Part shown: positions 8,638-16,334 of the stretch, piece after piece
Layout of the letters: every line of letters starts with the position of its first letter
How positions within the stretch are numbered: position 1 is the stretch's first letter
From: Caulobacter sp.
GTDB lineage: Bacteria; Pseudomonadota; Alphaproteobacteria; Caulobacterales; Caulobacteraceae
Length of the DNA stretch: 64,000 bases
Assembly (NCBI GenBank): GCA_029866155.1
Contig: JARWZW010000005.1
Span: 19,560-83,559 of the forward strand
Direction of reading: 5' to 3'
Program-made: the position numbers and the translations under genes
The notes under the pieces: model-generated
Seen by the model: the letters and a program-made list of their open reading frames with translations, nothing else
What the model was told of the DNA's origin: nothing
Databases searched by the model: none

Positions 8638-10251
8638 CTATAGCCGAGGATCGCGGTCCGGGGAAGTGGCGCCCTGCTCGCCCGCGACAGGATCCCTCAG
8701 CCTGGCGATCAGCCGGCTGGTGGAAGGATCATGGCCCTTGCTGTCGGCGCCCTTGAGTTCGGCCAGAACCTCGCGAGCCAGCACCTTGCCCAGTTCCACG
8801 CCCCATTGATCGAAACTGTCCAGGTCCCAGATCACGCCCTCGACGAAGGTCTTGTGTTCATACAGGGCCAGCAGGGCCCCCAGGGTTTCCGGAGACAGCC
8901 GCGGCAAAAGGATGAAGCTGGACGGCCGATTGCCGGGAAAATGCCGGTGGGGTTCGTCGAGATTGACCCGGCCGACCATCAGGGCCTCGGCCTGGGCGAT
9001 CGCGTTGGCCAGCAGCATGTCGCGATGAGATGGCGGCCCCTCATGGTCCTGCGCCATGACGACAAAATCGACCGGAATGACATCCGTACCCTGGTGGAGC
9101 AGCTGGAAAAAGGCGTGCTGTCCGTTGGTCCCGGCGTCTCCGAATACCGACGTGGCCGAAGCGCGCTCAAGGACCGCGCCACCGGCACTGACCCGCTTGC
9201 CATTGGACTCCATCTCCAGCTGCTGCAGATAGGCCGCGAACAGGCTGAGGCGCCGGGCATAGGGCACCACGGCGCGAACCGGGCGATCCAGACCATTGCG
9301 GTTATAGAGATGGGCGAGAGCCAGCAGGACCGGCGCGTTCCGTTCCAGAGGCGCGCCGCAGAAATGGGCGTCCAAGGCGGCTGCACCGGCCAGGAAATCG
9401 CGGAACACCGGCCATCCCAGGCCAATGACGCAGGACAGCCCCACCGCCGACCAGACCGAGTACCGGCCGCCAACCCATTCCCGGAAGGCAAACGTCCGAT
9501 CCGCGGCAATACCGAATCGAAGAGCCTCTTCCGGGTTTGCGGTCACGGCGACCAGATGGCTGTCAGCCTTGCCTGGCCCGAGACTCGCCTCCAGCCAGGC
9601 TTTGGCCGCAATGCCGTTGGCTAGGGTCTCCTGGGTCCGGAAGGTCTTGGAGACGATGATGACCAGGGTCTCTTCGGGATCCAGGCCGGTGACAGCTGCC
9701 GCCAGCTCGGCCCCATCGATGTTGGCCGCAAACCGCAGCTCGATTTCCGGCTGCAGGGGACGCAGCGCCTCCCAGACCAGCCGGGGTCCAAGGTCGGAAC
9801 CGCCGATACCGATATGGATGATCGACCTGAAAGGTCGGCCGGTGACTCCGCCGGTCTGGCCAGACCGCACCTGGGCCGAGAAATCCTCCATGGCCAGACG
9901 GACTGCCTCGATACCGGCAGAGACGGGTTCGCCATTGGCCCGGCAGTCTGCACCATCCGGAGCGCGGAGCGCGATATGTAACGCCGGGCGCAGTTCGGTG
10001 ACGTTGACAATCTCGCCAGCAAACAGCCGGTCCCGGGCCAGGTCCAGCCGCGCGTCCCGGGCCAGGTCCAGGGCCGCCGACAATCCGCCCAGGCTCCAGG
10101 GCTGCTTGGACAGGTCCAGCGTCAAGCCGGCGGCCTCCACAGTCAGCCGGTCGAGCCGTTCGGGTTCGTCATCAAAAAGGGAACGGATGGACCGGGCGCT
10201 ATCCTGCGTCGCGGCGGCTCTCAAGGCGGTCCAGGCGGCGGTTTGGGCCAT
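8638..10251 (-). CDS. pgi: Glucose-6-phosphate isomerase
   Basis: A 537-aa cytosolic enzyme interconverting glucose-6-phosphate and fructose-6-phosphate. Family features include GIGGSDLGPRLV (sugar-phosphate binding), FVIV-like VIIVSKTFRTQET, EWVGGRYSVWSAVGL (signature 1), EMESNGKRV, and the C-terminal signature region around GVELGKVLA. I start it at ATG 10251 (MAQTAAW), because the 12 upstream codons add nothing family-like. The gene is divergent from the small exported protein at 10340 and lies just upstream of hisS in the same direction, separated by about 170 bases. Confidence 0.93.
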   Translation of the reverse strand: MAQTAAWTALRAAATQDSARSIRSLFDDEPERLDRLTVEAAGLTLDLSKQPWSLGGLSAALDLARDARLDLARDRLFAGEIVNVTELRPALHIALRAPDGADCRANGEPVSAGIEAVRLAMEDFSAQVRSGQTGGVTGRPFRSIIHIGIGGSDLGPRLVWEALRPLQPEIELRFAANIDGAELAAAVTGLDPEETLVIIVSKTFRTQETLANGIAAKAWLEASLGPGKADSHLVAVTANPEEALRFGIAADRTFAFREWVGGRYSVWSAVGLSCVIGLGWPVFRDFLAGAAALDAHFCGAPLERNAPVLLALAHLYNRNGLDRPVRAVVPYARRLSLFAAYLQQLEMESNGKRVSAGGAVLERASATSVFGDAGTNGQHAFFQLLHQGTDVIPVDFVVMAQDHEGPPSHRDMLLANAIAQAEALMVGRVNLDEPHRHFPGNRPSSFILLPRLSPETLGALLALYEHKTFVEGVIWDLDSFDQWGVELGKVLAREVLAELKGADSKGHDPSTSRLIARLRDPVAGEQGATSPDRDPRL

Positions 10252-10339
10252 GCTCACTCGAAACACTGGTAAAGGCGCATTTACCATGCGGGCGCATGGT
10301 GACGGTCCCCCTTCCTAGCGCCCCAATCGAGGGATCACC

Positions 10340-10804
10340 ATGACCTGTAACGCCATTGTCGCTGCTTCGATGATCTGGCTCGCCTCCATGGGGAGCGAGC
10401 CGGCGCCGGGCGGACAGGTTGCCGCTGCAACGGCGCCAGCGCGGTCTACCCTGGCCAGCGAACCCCTGTTCGCCGGAATTGTCAGCCGGGCCGAGGCGTT
10501 GAACAGCCAGGTAACCGCTCTGAAGGGCAAGCCGCTTCCTGCGACGACCCTGAGCCGGATGAGGTCTGAAATCACCTTGCTGGCCGAGATGGACATGCAG
10601 GGCCACCGACTGCTGGCGGAACGGGGAACCGACGGCGATCTCAAATGCATTCTGCGCGGCATCGCCGAAGACCTTCCGCTGAAGCTGAGCGCCGTGGAGG
10701 CCAGTCCGGAGGGCGCGAAACGAGACGCCGCCTTGACCGACCTCGGCTACCTATTGCGCGACAATGTCGAGGTGATCACGGCGCCGCCGGCGCCAGAGGT
10801 CTGA
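10340..10804 (+). CDS. Small exported protein of unknown function
   Basis: A 154-aa protein I do not recognise. It has a hydrophobic N-terminal segment (about residues 6-17) that could be a signal peptide. An alanine-rich helical body follows, with a single mid-protein cysteine in LKCILRGIAEDLPLKL, and a proline-rich end. The amphipathic helices resemble periplasmic accessory proteins, but no domain is clear. Its 3' end overlaps the 3' end of the convergent dsbD-like gene by 29 bases. It is divergent from pgi. Confidence 0.6.
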   Translation: MTCNAIVAASMIWLASMGSEPAPGGQVAAATAPARSTLASEPLFAGIVSRAEALNSQVTALKGKPLPATTLSRMRSEITLLAEMDMQGHRLLAERGTDGDLKCILRGIAEDLPLKLSAVEASPEGAKRDAALTDLGYLLRDNVEVITAPPAPEV

Positions 10805-12908
10805 CGGTTGCGCTGACCAGGGCCTCGGCGACCAGGCCCGGGGTCAGAAGCTGGGGCAGAACCGTCGGCGCCTCGACGCCCGGACGGTAAAGCAGATAGA
10901 GCGGAACCCCTGCCCGGCCGTGCTCGGCGAGAGCCGCTGCAATGGTCGCATCGCGCCGGGTCCAGTCGGCTTTCAAATAGACCGCGCCGCTCGAGCCGAT
11001 CGCTTCCGCCACCTGAGGAGTCGAAAGGGCGACCTTTTCATTGACCTGGCAGGTGACGCACCAGGCCGCCGTGAAATTGACCAGAACGGGCCGTCCCTCG
11101 GCGCGCAATACTGCAAGACGTTGGGGACTCCAGGTCTCATGGAGGACCGCGACGGCTTCACCAGATCCCCCCCTGGTCTCGCCGGTCAGGGGCGAAGGCC
11201 GCGGGGCGACAATGGCGATCGCCAGGGCCAGGGCCAGACCGGCAAGGGCTGTCCACATCACCCATGACTTTCCGCCTTTCTGGGAGAGCCCGAGGAGCCA
11301 CAGGCAGAAGGCGGCCAGGACCAGGCTGGCAAGGACTGCCGCCAGACCACCGGCGTCAGTCTGCTGGGCCAGCACCCAGAGCAGCCATGCCGCCGCGCCG
11401 TACATCGGAAAGGCCAGGGCCCGACGAAGAACATCCATCCAGGGCCCCGGGCGCGGCAGTCGCGACAAGAGGGCGGGAATGAAGGCCAGAAGAACAAAGG
11501 GCGCTGCGAAACCGACCGCCAGGGCGGCGAAAACCGCAAGAACCACAGGCGGCGACTGGGCCAGGGCAAACCCCATGGCGGGCCCCATGAAAGGCGCCGT
11601 GCAGGGACTGGCCACAACCACCGCAAGGGCGCCGGTGAAGAAGGCCCCTGCAAGACCGTCACGACTGGCAAGGCCGTGGCCCGCGCCCTGTAGTCGGCCT
11701 CCGACCTCGAACAGCCCCGACATGTTCAGCGCGACGCCCAGCATGAGCAGAGCCAGGGCCGCAACCACCGGCGGTGACTGCAACTGGAAGCCCCAACCGA
11801 TGGCGGACCCGGCCATCCTCAGGCCTATGATGACTCCGGCCAGCAGCAGGAACGTGGCCAGCACCCCTGCCCCATAGGCCATGCCCTGGGACCGGGCGGC
11901 TGGTCGGTCATGGGCATGGCCAGCCAGTGCTGCGGCCTTCATTGACAGGACGGGAAAAACACAGGGCATGAGATTGAGGATCAGGCCGCCCAGCAGGGCG
12001 AATCCGATTGCCAGCCACAAAGACATGTCACCAGATTTCGCCGCCCCCGATGGCGACGGCGGCCCCAGGCCCCCGGCGCCGGACGGCGGCGGACCAGCGG
12101 CGGCCGAAACCTCGAAGGACTGATCCCCAAGCACCAGAACACCGGAAAGGGCGCCCGGCGGTCGACCGGACTCGAACTGGTAGCCAGGCGGCAGGGTCAG
12201 GGTCAGCCCTTTCGCCCCTCGGTCGACGGTCTGGATCCCGGAATGCTCGATCCAAACAGGTTCGAAGGGATAGAAATAGGCGTCAGAAAGGGTTGCCCCG
12301 GTCAGCGGGTCTCCGGTCACCGCCAGGGTTAGCCGGCCATCATTCCACTGATACCCAGCCTTCAGGCCCGCCGGCTTGGGGGCCCTGTCCAGGGCCTGGG
12401 CCACCACAGAACCCCAACGGGGATCAGCCTGAGGTGCGCCATTGGCCACCTTCAGCGTCAGGGACAGGGTCGCGTCCTCTGGAATGCAGATCGTCTCGCA
12501 GACCAGAAAGGCGGCCTGGGCCCGAAGGGTTACCGTCGAGCCTGGAACGGCGTCCACCGGAACAACCAGGGGAACCGGCAAGGTGACTGTGTCCGAATAT
12601 CCGTAATTGGTCAGTGGCCCGAAGGGCAGGCGGCTAGGCGCAGCCCAGACAATTTCTCCGGCCTGCCAACCGGCCGGCAGGGTCCAGACAAGTTTTGTGG
12701 CTTCGCCGCTGTCGCCCGGATTGCGCCAGTATGTATGCCAGCCCTTGTCGATCTTCTGTCGCAGGGCGACATAGGTTGTCCCACCCGGCGCAACCGCGAC
12801 TTCCTGCGCCACCAGTTCAGCCTGCAGGTGGCCGGTATCCACCGGCGCGGCGCCGGCGGGGCCGACAATGAAGAAAAGGCTGGCGATCACCGCAAGGAAC
12901 AGGCGCAT
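10776..12908 (-). CDS. DsbD/ScsB-like thiol:disulfide interchange protein
   Basis: A 710-aa inner-membrane electron carrier that moves reducing power from cytoplasmic thioredoxin to periplasmic partners. Reading from ATG 12908: a signal peptide; an N-terminal periplasmic domain with the motif CETICIPE; a membrane domain of about eight helices holding the redox cysteines in NLMPCVFPVLS and SPCTAPFMGP; and a C-terminal thioredoxin domain with AAWCVTCQ (CxxC). The CETxCIP motif is typical of the DsbD N-terminal domain in the ScsB-like branch, some of whose members protect against copper stress. The longer frame starting with TTG at 13055 has no signal peptide, so I reject it. Confidence 0.88.
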   Translation of the reverse strand: MRLFLAVIASLFFIVGPAGAAPVDTGHLQAELVAQEVAVAPGGTTYVALRQKIDKGWHTYWRNPGDSGEATKLVWTLPAGWQAGEIVWAAPSRLPFGPLTNYGYSDTVTLPVPLVVPVDAVPGSTVTLRAQAAFLVCETICIPEDATLSLTLKVANGAPQADPRWGSVVAQALDRAPKPAGLKAGYQWNDGRLTLAVTGDPLTGATLSDAYFYPFEPVWIEHSGIQTVDRGAKGLTLTLPPGYQFESGRPPGALSGVLVLGDQSFEVSAAAGPPPSGAGGLGPPSPSGAAKSGDMSLWLAIGFALLGGLILNLMPCVFPVLSMKAAALAGHAHDRPAARSQGMAYGAGVLATFLLLAGVIIGLRMAGSAIGWGFQLQSPPVVAALALLMLGVALNMSGLFEVGGRLQGAGHGLASRDGLAGAFFTGALAVVVASPCTAPFMGPAMGFALAQSPPVVLAVFAALAVGFAAPFVLLAFIPALLSRLPRPGPWMDVLRRALAFPMYGAAAWLLWVLAQQTDAGGLAAVLASLVLAAFCLWLLGLSQKGGKSWVMWTALAGLALALAIAIVAPRPSPLTGETRGGSGEAVAVLHETWSPQRLAVLRAEGRPVLVNFTAAWCVTCQVNEKVALSTPQVAEAIGSSGAVYLKADWTRRDATIAAALAEHGRAGVPLYLLYRPGVEAPTVLPQLLTPGLVAEALVSATVRPLAPAAP

Positions 12909-13037
12909 GGGCGCTATATGGCGCGGGCAAGCCCCAAGGACCAGCCCGCGCGGCACCCCCGCCACCACGGGGCGCCGCAACGTCCCCCTCGACTTCCCGG
13001 CGCCACACGCCATCATCGCAAAAAAGGGAAACGCGCC

Positions 13038-14054
13038 ATGCTGACGAATCGCCAATGGATCCTGAAACGCCGGCCCGAAGGCGAAATCGCCCCGGGGGAC
13101 CTTGAGTATCGCGAGGCGCCGGTGCGCGATCTGGAGGCGGGCGAAATCCTGATCCGCAACATTTATCTGTCTCTGGACCCAACCAACCGCATCTGGATGA
13201 GCGACCAGGACCAGTATCTGCCGCCCGTCGAGATTGGCGATGTCATGCGGGGCGGCACCATCGGTGTGGTCGAGGCCAGCCGTTCAGACCGGTACAAGGT
13301 CGGAGACCTGGTCAATCCTGGCCTTTCAGGCTGGCAGGCCTATTCCATCGCCCCTGATTTCATGGCCAGCCCGGCGCCGCAGATTCCGGGCGTCCCCCTG
13401 ACCGCCTTCATGAGCGTGCTGGGCGCCACGGGCCTGACCGCCTGGTTCGGCCTGATGGACATCGGCAAGCCGCAGCCGGGCGACACCGTGGTGGTCTCCG
13501 CCGCAGCGGGGGCTGTGGGCTCCATCGTCGGGCAGATCGCCAAGCTCAAAGGCGCCCGGGTGATCGGCATTGCCGGCGGCCCGGAAAAGTGCGCCTGGCT
13601 GACCGACGAACTCGGGTTCGACGGCGCCATCGATTACAAGAACGAGGATGTCGGCGCTGCTCTGGACCGGCTTTGCCCGAACGGCGTTGATGTGAATTTC
13701 GAGAACGTCGGCGGCGACATCATGGACGCTGTCATCGGCCGGATGAACAATTTCAGCCGCATGCCGCTCTGCGGGATGATCAGCACCTACAACGCCACGG
13801 GCGCCATTCCCGGACCCCGTGACTTTTCCCGGGTCCTGATGCGCCGCATCCTCATCAAGGGGTTCATCGTTATTGACTACCTGCCCCGGGCAGGAGAGGC
13901 CTTCGCCGAACTGGCGCCCTGGGTCGCGAACGGCCAGATCAAATGGAAGGCGCATGTCGTCGACGGTCTGGAAAACGCCGCTGAAGCGGTCAATCGCCTT
14001 TTCACCGGAAACCACGACGGCAAACTGCTCATCCAGATTTCGCCGGAACCCTAA
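13038..14054 (+). CDS. CurA-like NADP-dependent oxidoreductase (zinc-independent MDR family)
   Basis: A 338-aa medium-chain reductase. It carries the NADP-binding stretch VVVSAAAGAVGSIVGQIAKLKG (about 152-173) followed by IGIAGGPEKC. It lacks the cysteine/histidine zinc ligands of alcohol dehydrogenases. The family includes prostaglandin reductases, leukotriene B4 dehydrogenase and CurA, which reduce the double bond of alpha,beta-unsaturated ketones. Start ATG 13038 follows AGGGAA at a good distance. The next gene follows within 8 bases, so they are likely co-transcribed. A paralogue lies at 61941-62990. Confidence 0.87.
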   Translation: MLTNRQWILKRRPEGEIAPGDLEYREAPVRDLEAGEILIRNIYLSLDPTNRIWMSDQDQYLPPVEIGDVMRGGTIGVVEASRSDRYKVGDLVNPGLSGWQAYSIAPDFMASPAPQIPGVPLTAFMSVLGATGLTAWFGLMDIGKPQPGDTVVVSAAAGAVGSIVGQIAKLKGARVIGIAGGPEKCAWLTDELGFDGAIDYKNEDVGAALDRLCPNGVDVNFENVGGDIMDAVIGRMNNFSRMPLCGMISTYNATGAIPGPRDFSRVLMRRILIKGFIVIDYLPRAGEAFAELAPWVANGQIKWKAHVVDGLENAAEAVNRLFTGNHDGKLLIQISPEP

Positions 14055-14062
14055 GGAGCCCG

Positions 14063-14455
14063 ATGCCCGCGTCCTTTGACGATTTTCAGATAGGTCAGGT
14101 CCATTCCCTCGGCGTTGCCGCCGTTGATGACAAGGCGCTTGACGCCTTCATCTCGGCTTTCTCGCCGGGTTGGGACGCTGCGCGCGGCGCGCCGGACGCC
14201 ATGACCTACGCCATCTGGTCACGACTTGAACTGGAGGCCGGCGATCGCTGGGCCCAGACCAAGCGCCTTGGCGTCGACGCTCTTCGATGGGCGCGCAACC
14301 CGCCTGCCGGAGAACTGCTCCGGGGACGGATGACAATCATGGGGCTTGATCCGGTTGGGGAGGGCAAGGGTGTGGTGATCGCCCAGCATGACCTGCTCGA
14401 CGAGGCCGGCCGCCTGGTCTTCAGTTGCCTGACCCGCAGCGTCTTCGCCCGCTGA
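14063..14455 (+). CDS. Small MaoC-like (hot-dog fold) protein
   Basis: A 130-aa protein with the layout of short MaoC-type acyl dehydratases: FDDFQIGQVHSLG at the N-terminus, a central helix (KALDAFISAFSP), and a C-terminal strand set (LLRGRMTIMGLDP, GVVIAQHDLLDEAGRLVFSC). The usual catalytic Asp/His pair is not obvious; the central region reads SPGWDAARGAPD. It may therefore bind rather than hydrate enoyl-CoA. Its ribosome site AAGGAG overlaps the stop codon of the CurA-like gene 8 bases upstream, so the two probably act on the same intermediate. Confidence 0.6.
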   Translation: MPASFDDFQIGQVHSLGVAAVDDKALDAFISAFSPGWDAARGAPDAMTYAIWSRLELEAGDRWAQTKRLGVDALRWARNPPAGELLRGRMTIMGLDPVGEGKGVVIAQHDLLDEAGRLVFSCLTRSVFAR

Positions 14456-14458
14456 ATC

Positions 14459-14493
14459 AAAAAAGGCTCCTCTCCCGGACCGGGAGAGGAGCC
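14459..14493 (-). terminator. Strong terminator after the SapC gene
   Basis: A perfect 13-bp stem (14465-14477 with 14481-14493, 3-base loop) is followed, on the minus strand, by a T-run (six A on the plus strand, 14459-14464). It ends the SapC-family gene and, read the other way, could also stop the convergent MaoC-like gene. Confidence 0.8.
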
Positions 14494-14500
14494 CGATTGA

Positions 14501-15289
14501 TCAGGCGCCGGTCTTGGCGACCTTTTCGCTGGCGATGGCGACCAGACGGTCCCAGCCGGCGAGGGAAGTCATGTGGTTGTAGATGCGCTCCAGTGCGCCA
14601 TTGTCCCGGAGCTCAACCAGCTTTTCCGGCGACAGGGTCTTCAGCTTCTCTTCGGAGACGGCGAAATACTCCGCCATCACCACCGGCTGCCCCTGGGTGC
14701 CGTCGGCGTTCGTGGGGGTAAAGGTCGCCTGCTTGGTCTCAAGGAGGTCAAGCTCCTTGATCAGGGCGACAAAGTTCTCGGTACGGCGACGCTCGCCCTC
14801 GAAGTCCTCGCAGAACTTGATGGCGTTCTGGGTATAGGCCGTCGGCTCGCCCTTGTCGTCGAACAGGGCCACGTCGCCGCCGGCTTCGTCGAACATGGCC
14901 GCCTTGCGCTCGATGCAGACGATCATGCGGTTCTGGGCCTCGTCCTGGGCCAGGACGAAGGGATAGCGGCGGATATAGGCTGGAACATAGACACCGTTGG
15001 TGAAGACGCCGTCTTCACTGACGAACAGGTTCTCACCCGGATTGACGCCGAGCACGGCAAGCGGCTGACGCAGGTCGCCCGCGAAAATGATCGGGAAGGA
15101 CAGGGCTGCATACTGGAATTCCGCGACCGTCAGCGGCACCACATGGCCCTCGGCCGCGAAGGTGAAGGGGCCGGCAAGCTGTTTGACGCCCAGCTTGCCG
15201 TGCATTTCGCGGCTTAGCGGCTCGGGCGAGCTGTAGAACAGAACGTTGCCAGCGACCGGGCTGACAGAAGAGACGGCGGTGGTTTCCAT
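14501..15289 (-). CDS. SapC family protein
   Basis: A 262-aa protein of the SapC family (named after a Campylobacter surface-layer-associated gene; molecular role unknown). Typical features are an N-terminal PEPLSREMHGKLGV, then VPLTVAEFQYAALSFPIIFAG, the mid-region GENLFV, YVPAYIRRYPFVLA, and a C-terminal helix that ends near the GWDRL segment. No signal peptide or membrane segment is visible. ATG 15289 gives the conserved start METTAV; the extra upstream codons in this frame lack similarity. The gene stands alone, ends in a strong terminator, and is divergent from a MaoC hydratase gene. Confidence 0.8.
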   Translation of the reverse strand: METTAVSSVSPVAGNVLFYSSPEPLSREMHGKLGVKQLAGPFTFAAEGHVVPLTVAEFQYAALSFPIIFAGDLRQPLAVLGVNPGENLFVSEDGVFTNGVYVPAYIRRYPFVLAQDEAQNRMIVCIERKAAMFDEAGGDVALFDDKGEPTAYTQNAIKFCEDFEGERRRTENFVALIKELDLLETKQATFTPTNADGTQGQPVVMAEYFAVSEEKLKTLSPEKLVELRDNGALERIYNHMTSLAGWDRLVAIASEKVAKTGA

Positions 15290-15455
15290 AAGGGGCTCTG
15301 AGCAGTCAGGCGGCGCGGCGGCCGGGAAGGATGGAGCGGAGCTTCTATCCGATCCCGCTGGAGCGGGCAATGGAAGGCCTGGCCGGACAGTCAGGGTCTT
15401 GCCCTCGGCCGGACCAGCAGGTTCAATCAGCCCAAAGAACAGTGGAGGTCACGCC

Positions 15456-16313
15456 ATGCCTATCGCCTATCCCGACATTCTCGATCTCAAGAGCGAACCG
15501 CAGTCCTATCGTTGGGGCGATCGCGAGACCATGCTCTACGCGCTGGGGATCGGCATGGGTGGCGACTCCATGAACCTCCAGGAACTGCCCTTTGTCTATG
15601 AAAGCGGCCTGAAGGCGGTCCCCACCATGGCCACCACAGTGGCCTGGGGGGCCGGTCCGGGACTTGGCAAGCTGGGCATAAACTTCCTGATGGTCGTCCA
15701 TGGGGAACAGAAGGTCGAGTTCCACAGGCCTCTTCCAACGGAAGCCGAGATTACCGCCGAAGCCAGGATCATCGGGGCCTATGACAAGGGGAAGGACAAG
15801 GGCGCAGTCATCTATACTGAGACCCTGTTGAGGGACGCCCGGACCGGCGACCCGATCGCCACCCTGACCGGCTCCACCTTTGCCCGGGGCGACGGAGGCT
15901 TTGGCGGCCCGTCCGAGGGGGCCCCGGAACCGCACGAGGTGCCCAGACGCGCGCCCGACCAGACCCTGGAGTTTACCACCCGGCCGGATCAAGCCCTGAT
16001 CTATCGGCTCTCCGGGGACCGCAATCCCCTGCATTCCGACCCCGCCATCGCCAAGGCGGCGGGATTTCCCCGACCGATCCTGCACGGGCTTTGTACCTAT
16101 GGCATCACCTGCCGGGCGGTGCTCCAGGTCTATGCCGACTTTGACCCCTCACGGATCAAAAGCCATCAGGTCCGGTTTTCCTCACCGGTCTTCCCCGGTG
16201 AAACCATCGCAGTGGATCTGTGGCGGGACGGCCCGGTCGTCTCCTTCGAGGCCCGGGTCATGGAACGGGGGGTCACCGTGGTCCGTAACGGCAAGACCAT
16301 GCTGGCAGACTAA
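15456..16313 (+). CDS. MaoC-family enoyl-CoA hydratase 2
   Basis: A 285-aa double hot-dog protein. The N-terminal half is a degenerate hot-dog domain (RDTMLYALGIG-like RETMLYALGIGMGG). The C-terminal half holds the hydratase 2 signature YRLSGDRNPLHSDPAIAKAAGFPRPILHG with the catalytic Asp and His. Proteins of this layout (as in peroxisomal multifunctional enzyme 2) hydrate 2-trans-enoyl-CoA to the (3R)-hydroxyacyl-CoA, feeding beta-oxidation or polyhydroxyalkanoate synthesis. ATG 15456 is preceded by GGAGG at 15445-15449, which settles the start against a frame beginning upstream at 15246. Confidence 0.88.
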   Translation: MPIAYPDILDLKSEPQSYRWGDRETMLYALGIGMGGDSMNLQELPFVYESGLKAVPTMATTVAWGAGPGLGKLGINFLMVVHGEQKVEFHRPLPTEAEITAEARIIGAYDKGKDKGAVIYTETLLRDARTGDPIATLTGSTFARGDGGFGGPSEGAPEPHEVPRRAPDQTLEFTTRPDQALIYRLSGDRNPLHSDPAIAKAAGFPRPILHGLCTYGITCRAVLQVYADFDPSRIKSHQVRFSSPVFPGETIAVDLWRDGPVVSFEARVMERGVTVVRNGKTMLAD

Positions 16314-16334
16314 CCCCGCCCCGAACCCCGGAAC

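Noticed and set aside
12909..13055. Longer start (TTG 13055) for the DsbD-like gene
   Set aside because: It removes the signal peptide from the N-terminus and overlaps the divergent reductase gene.
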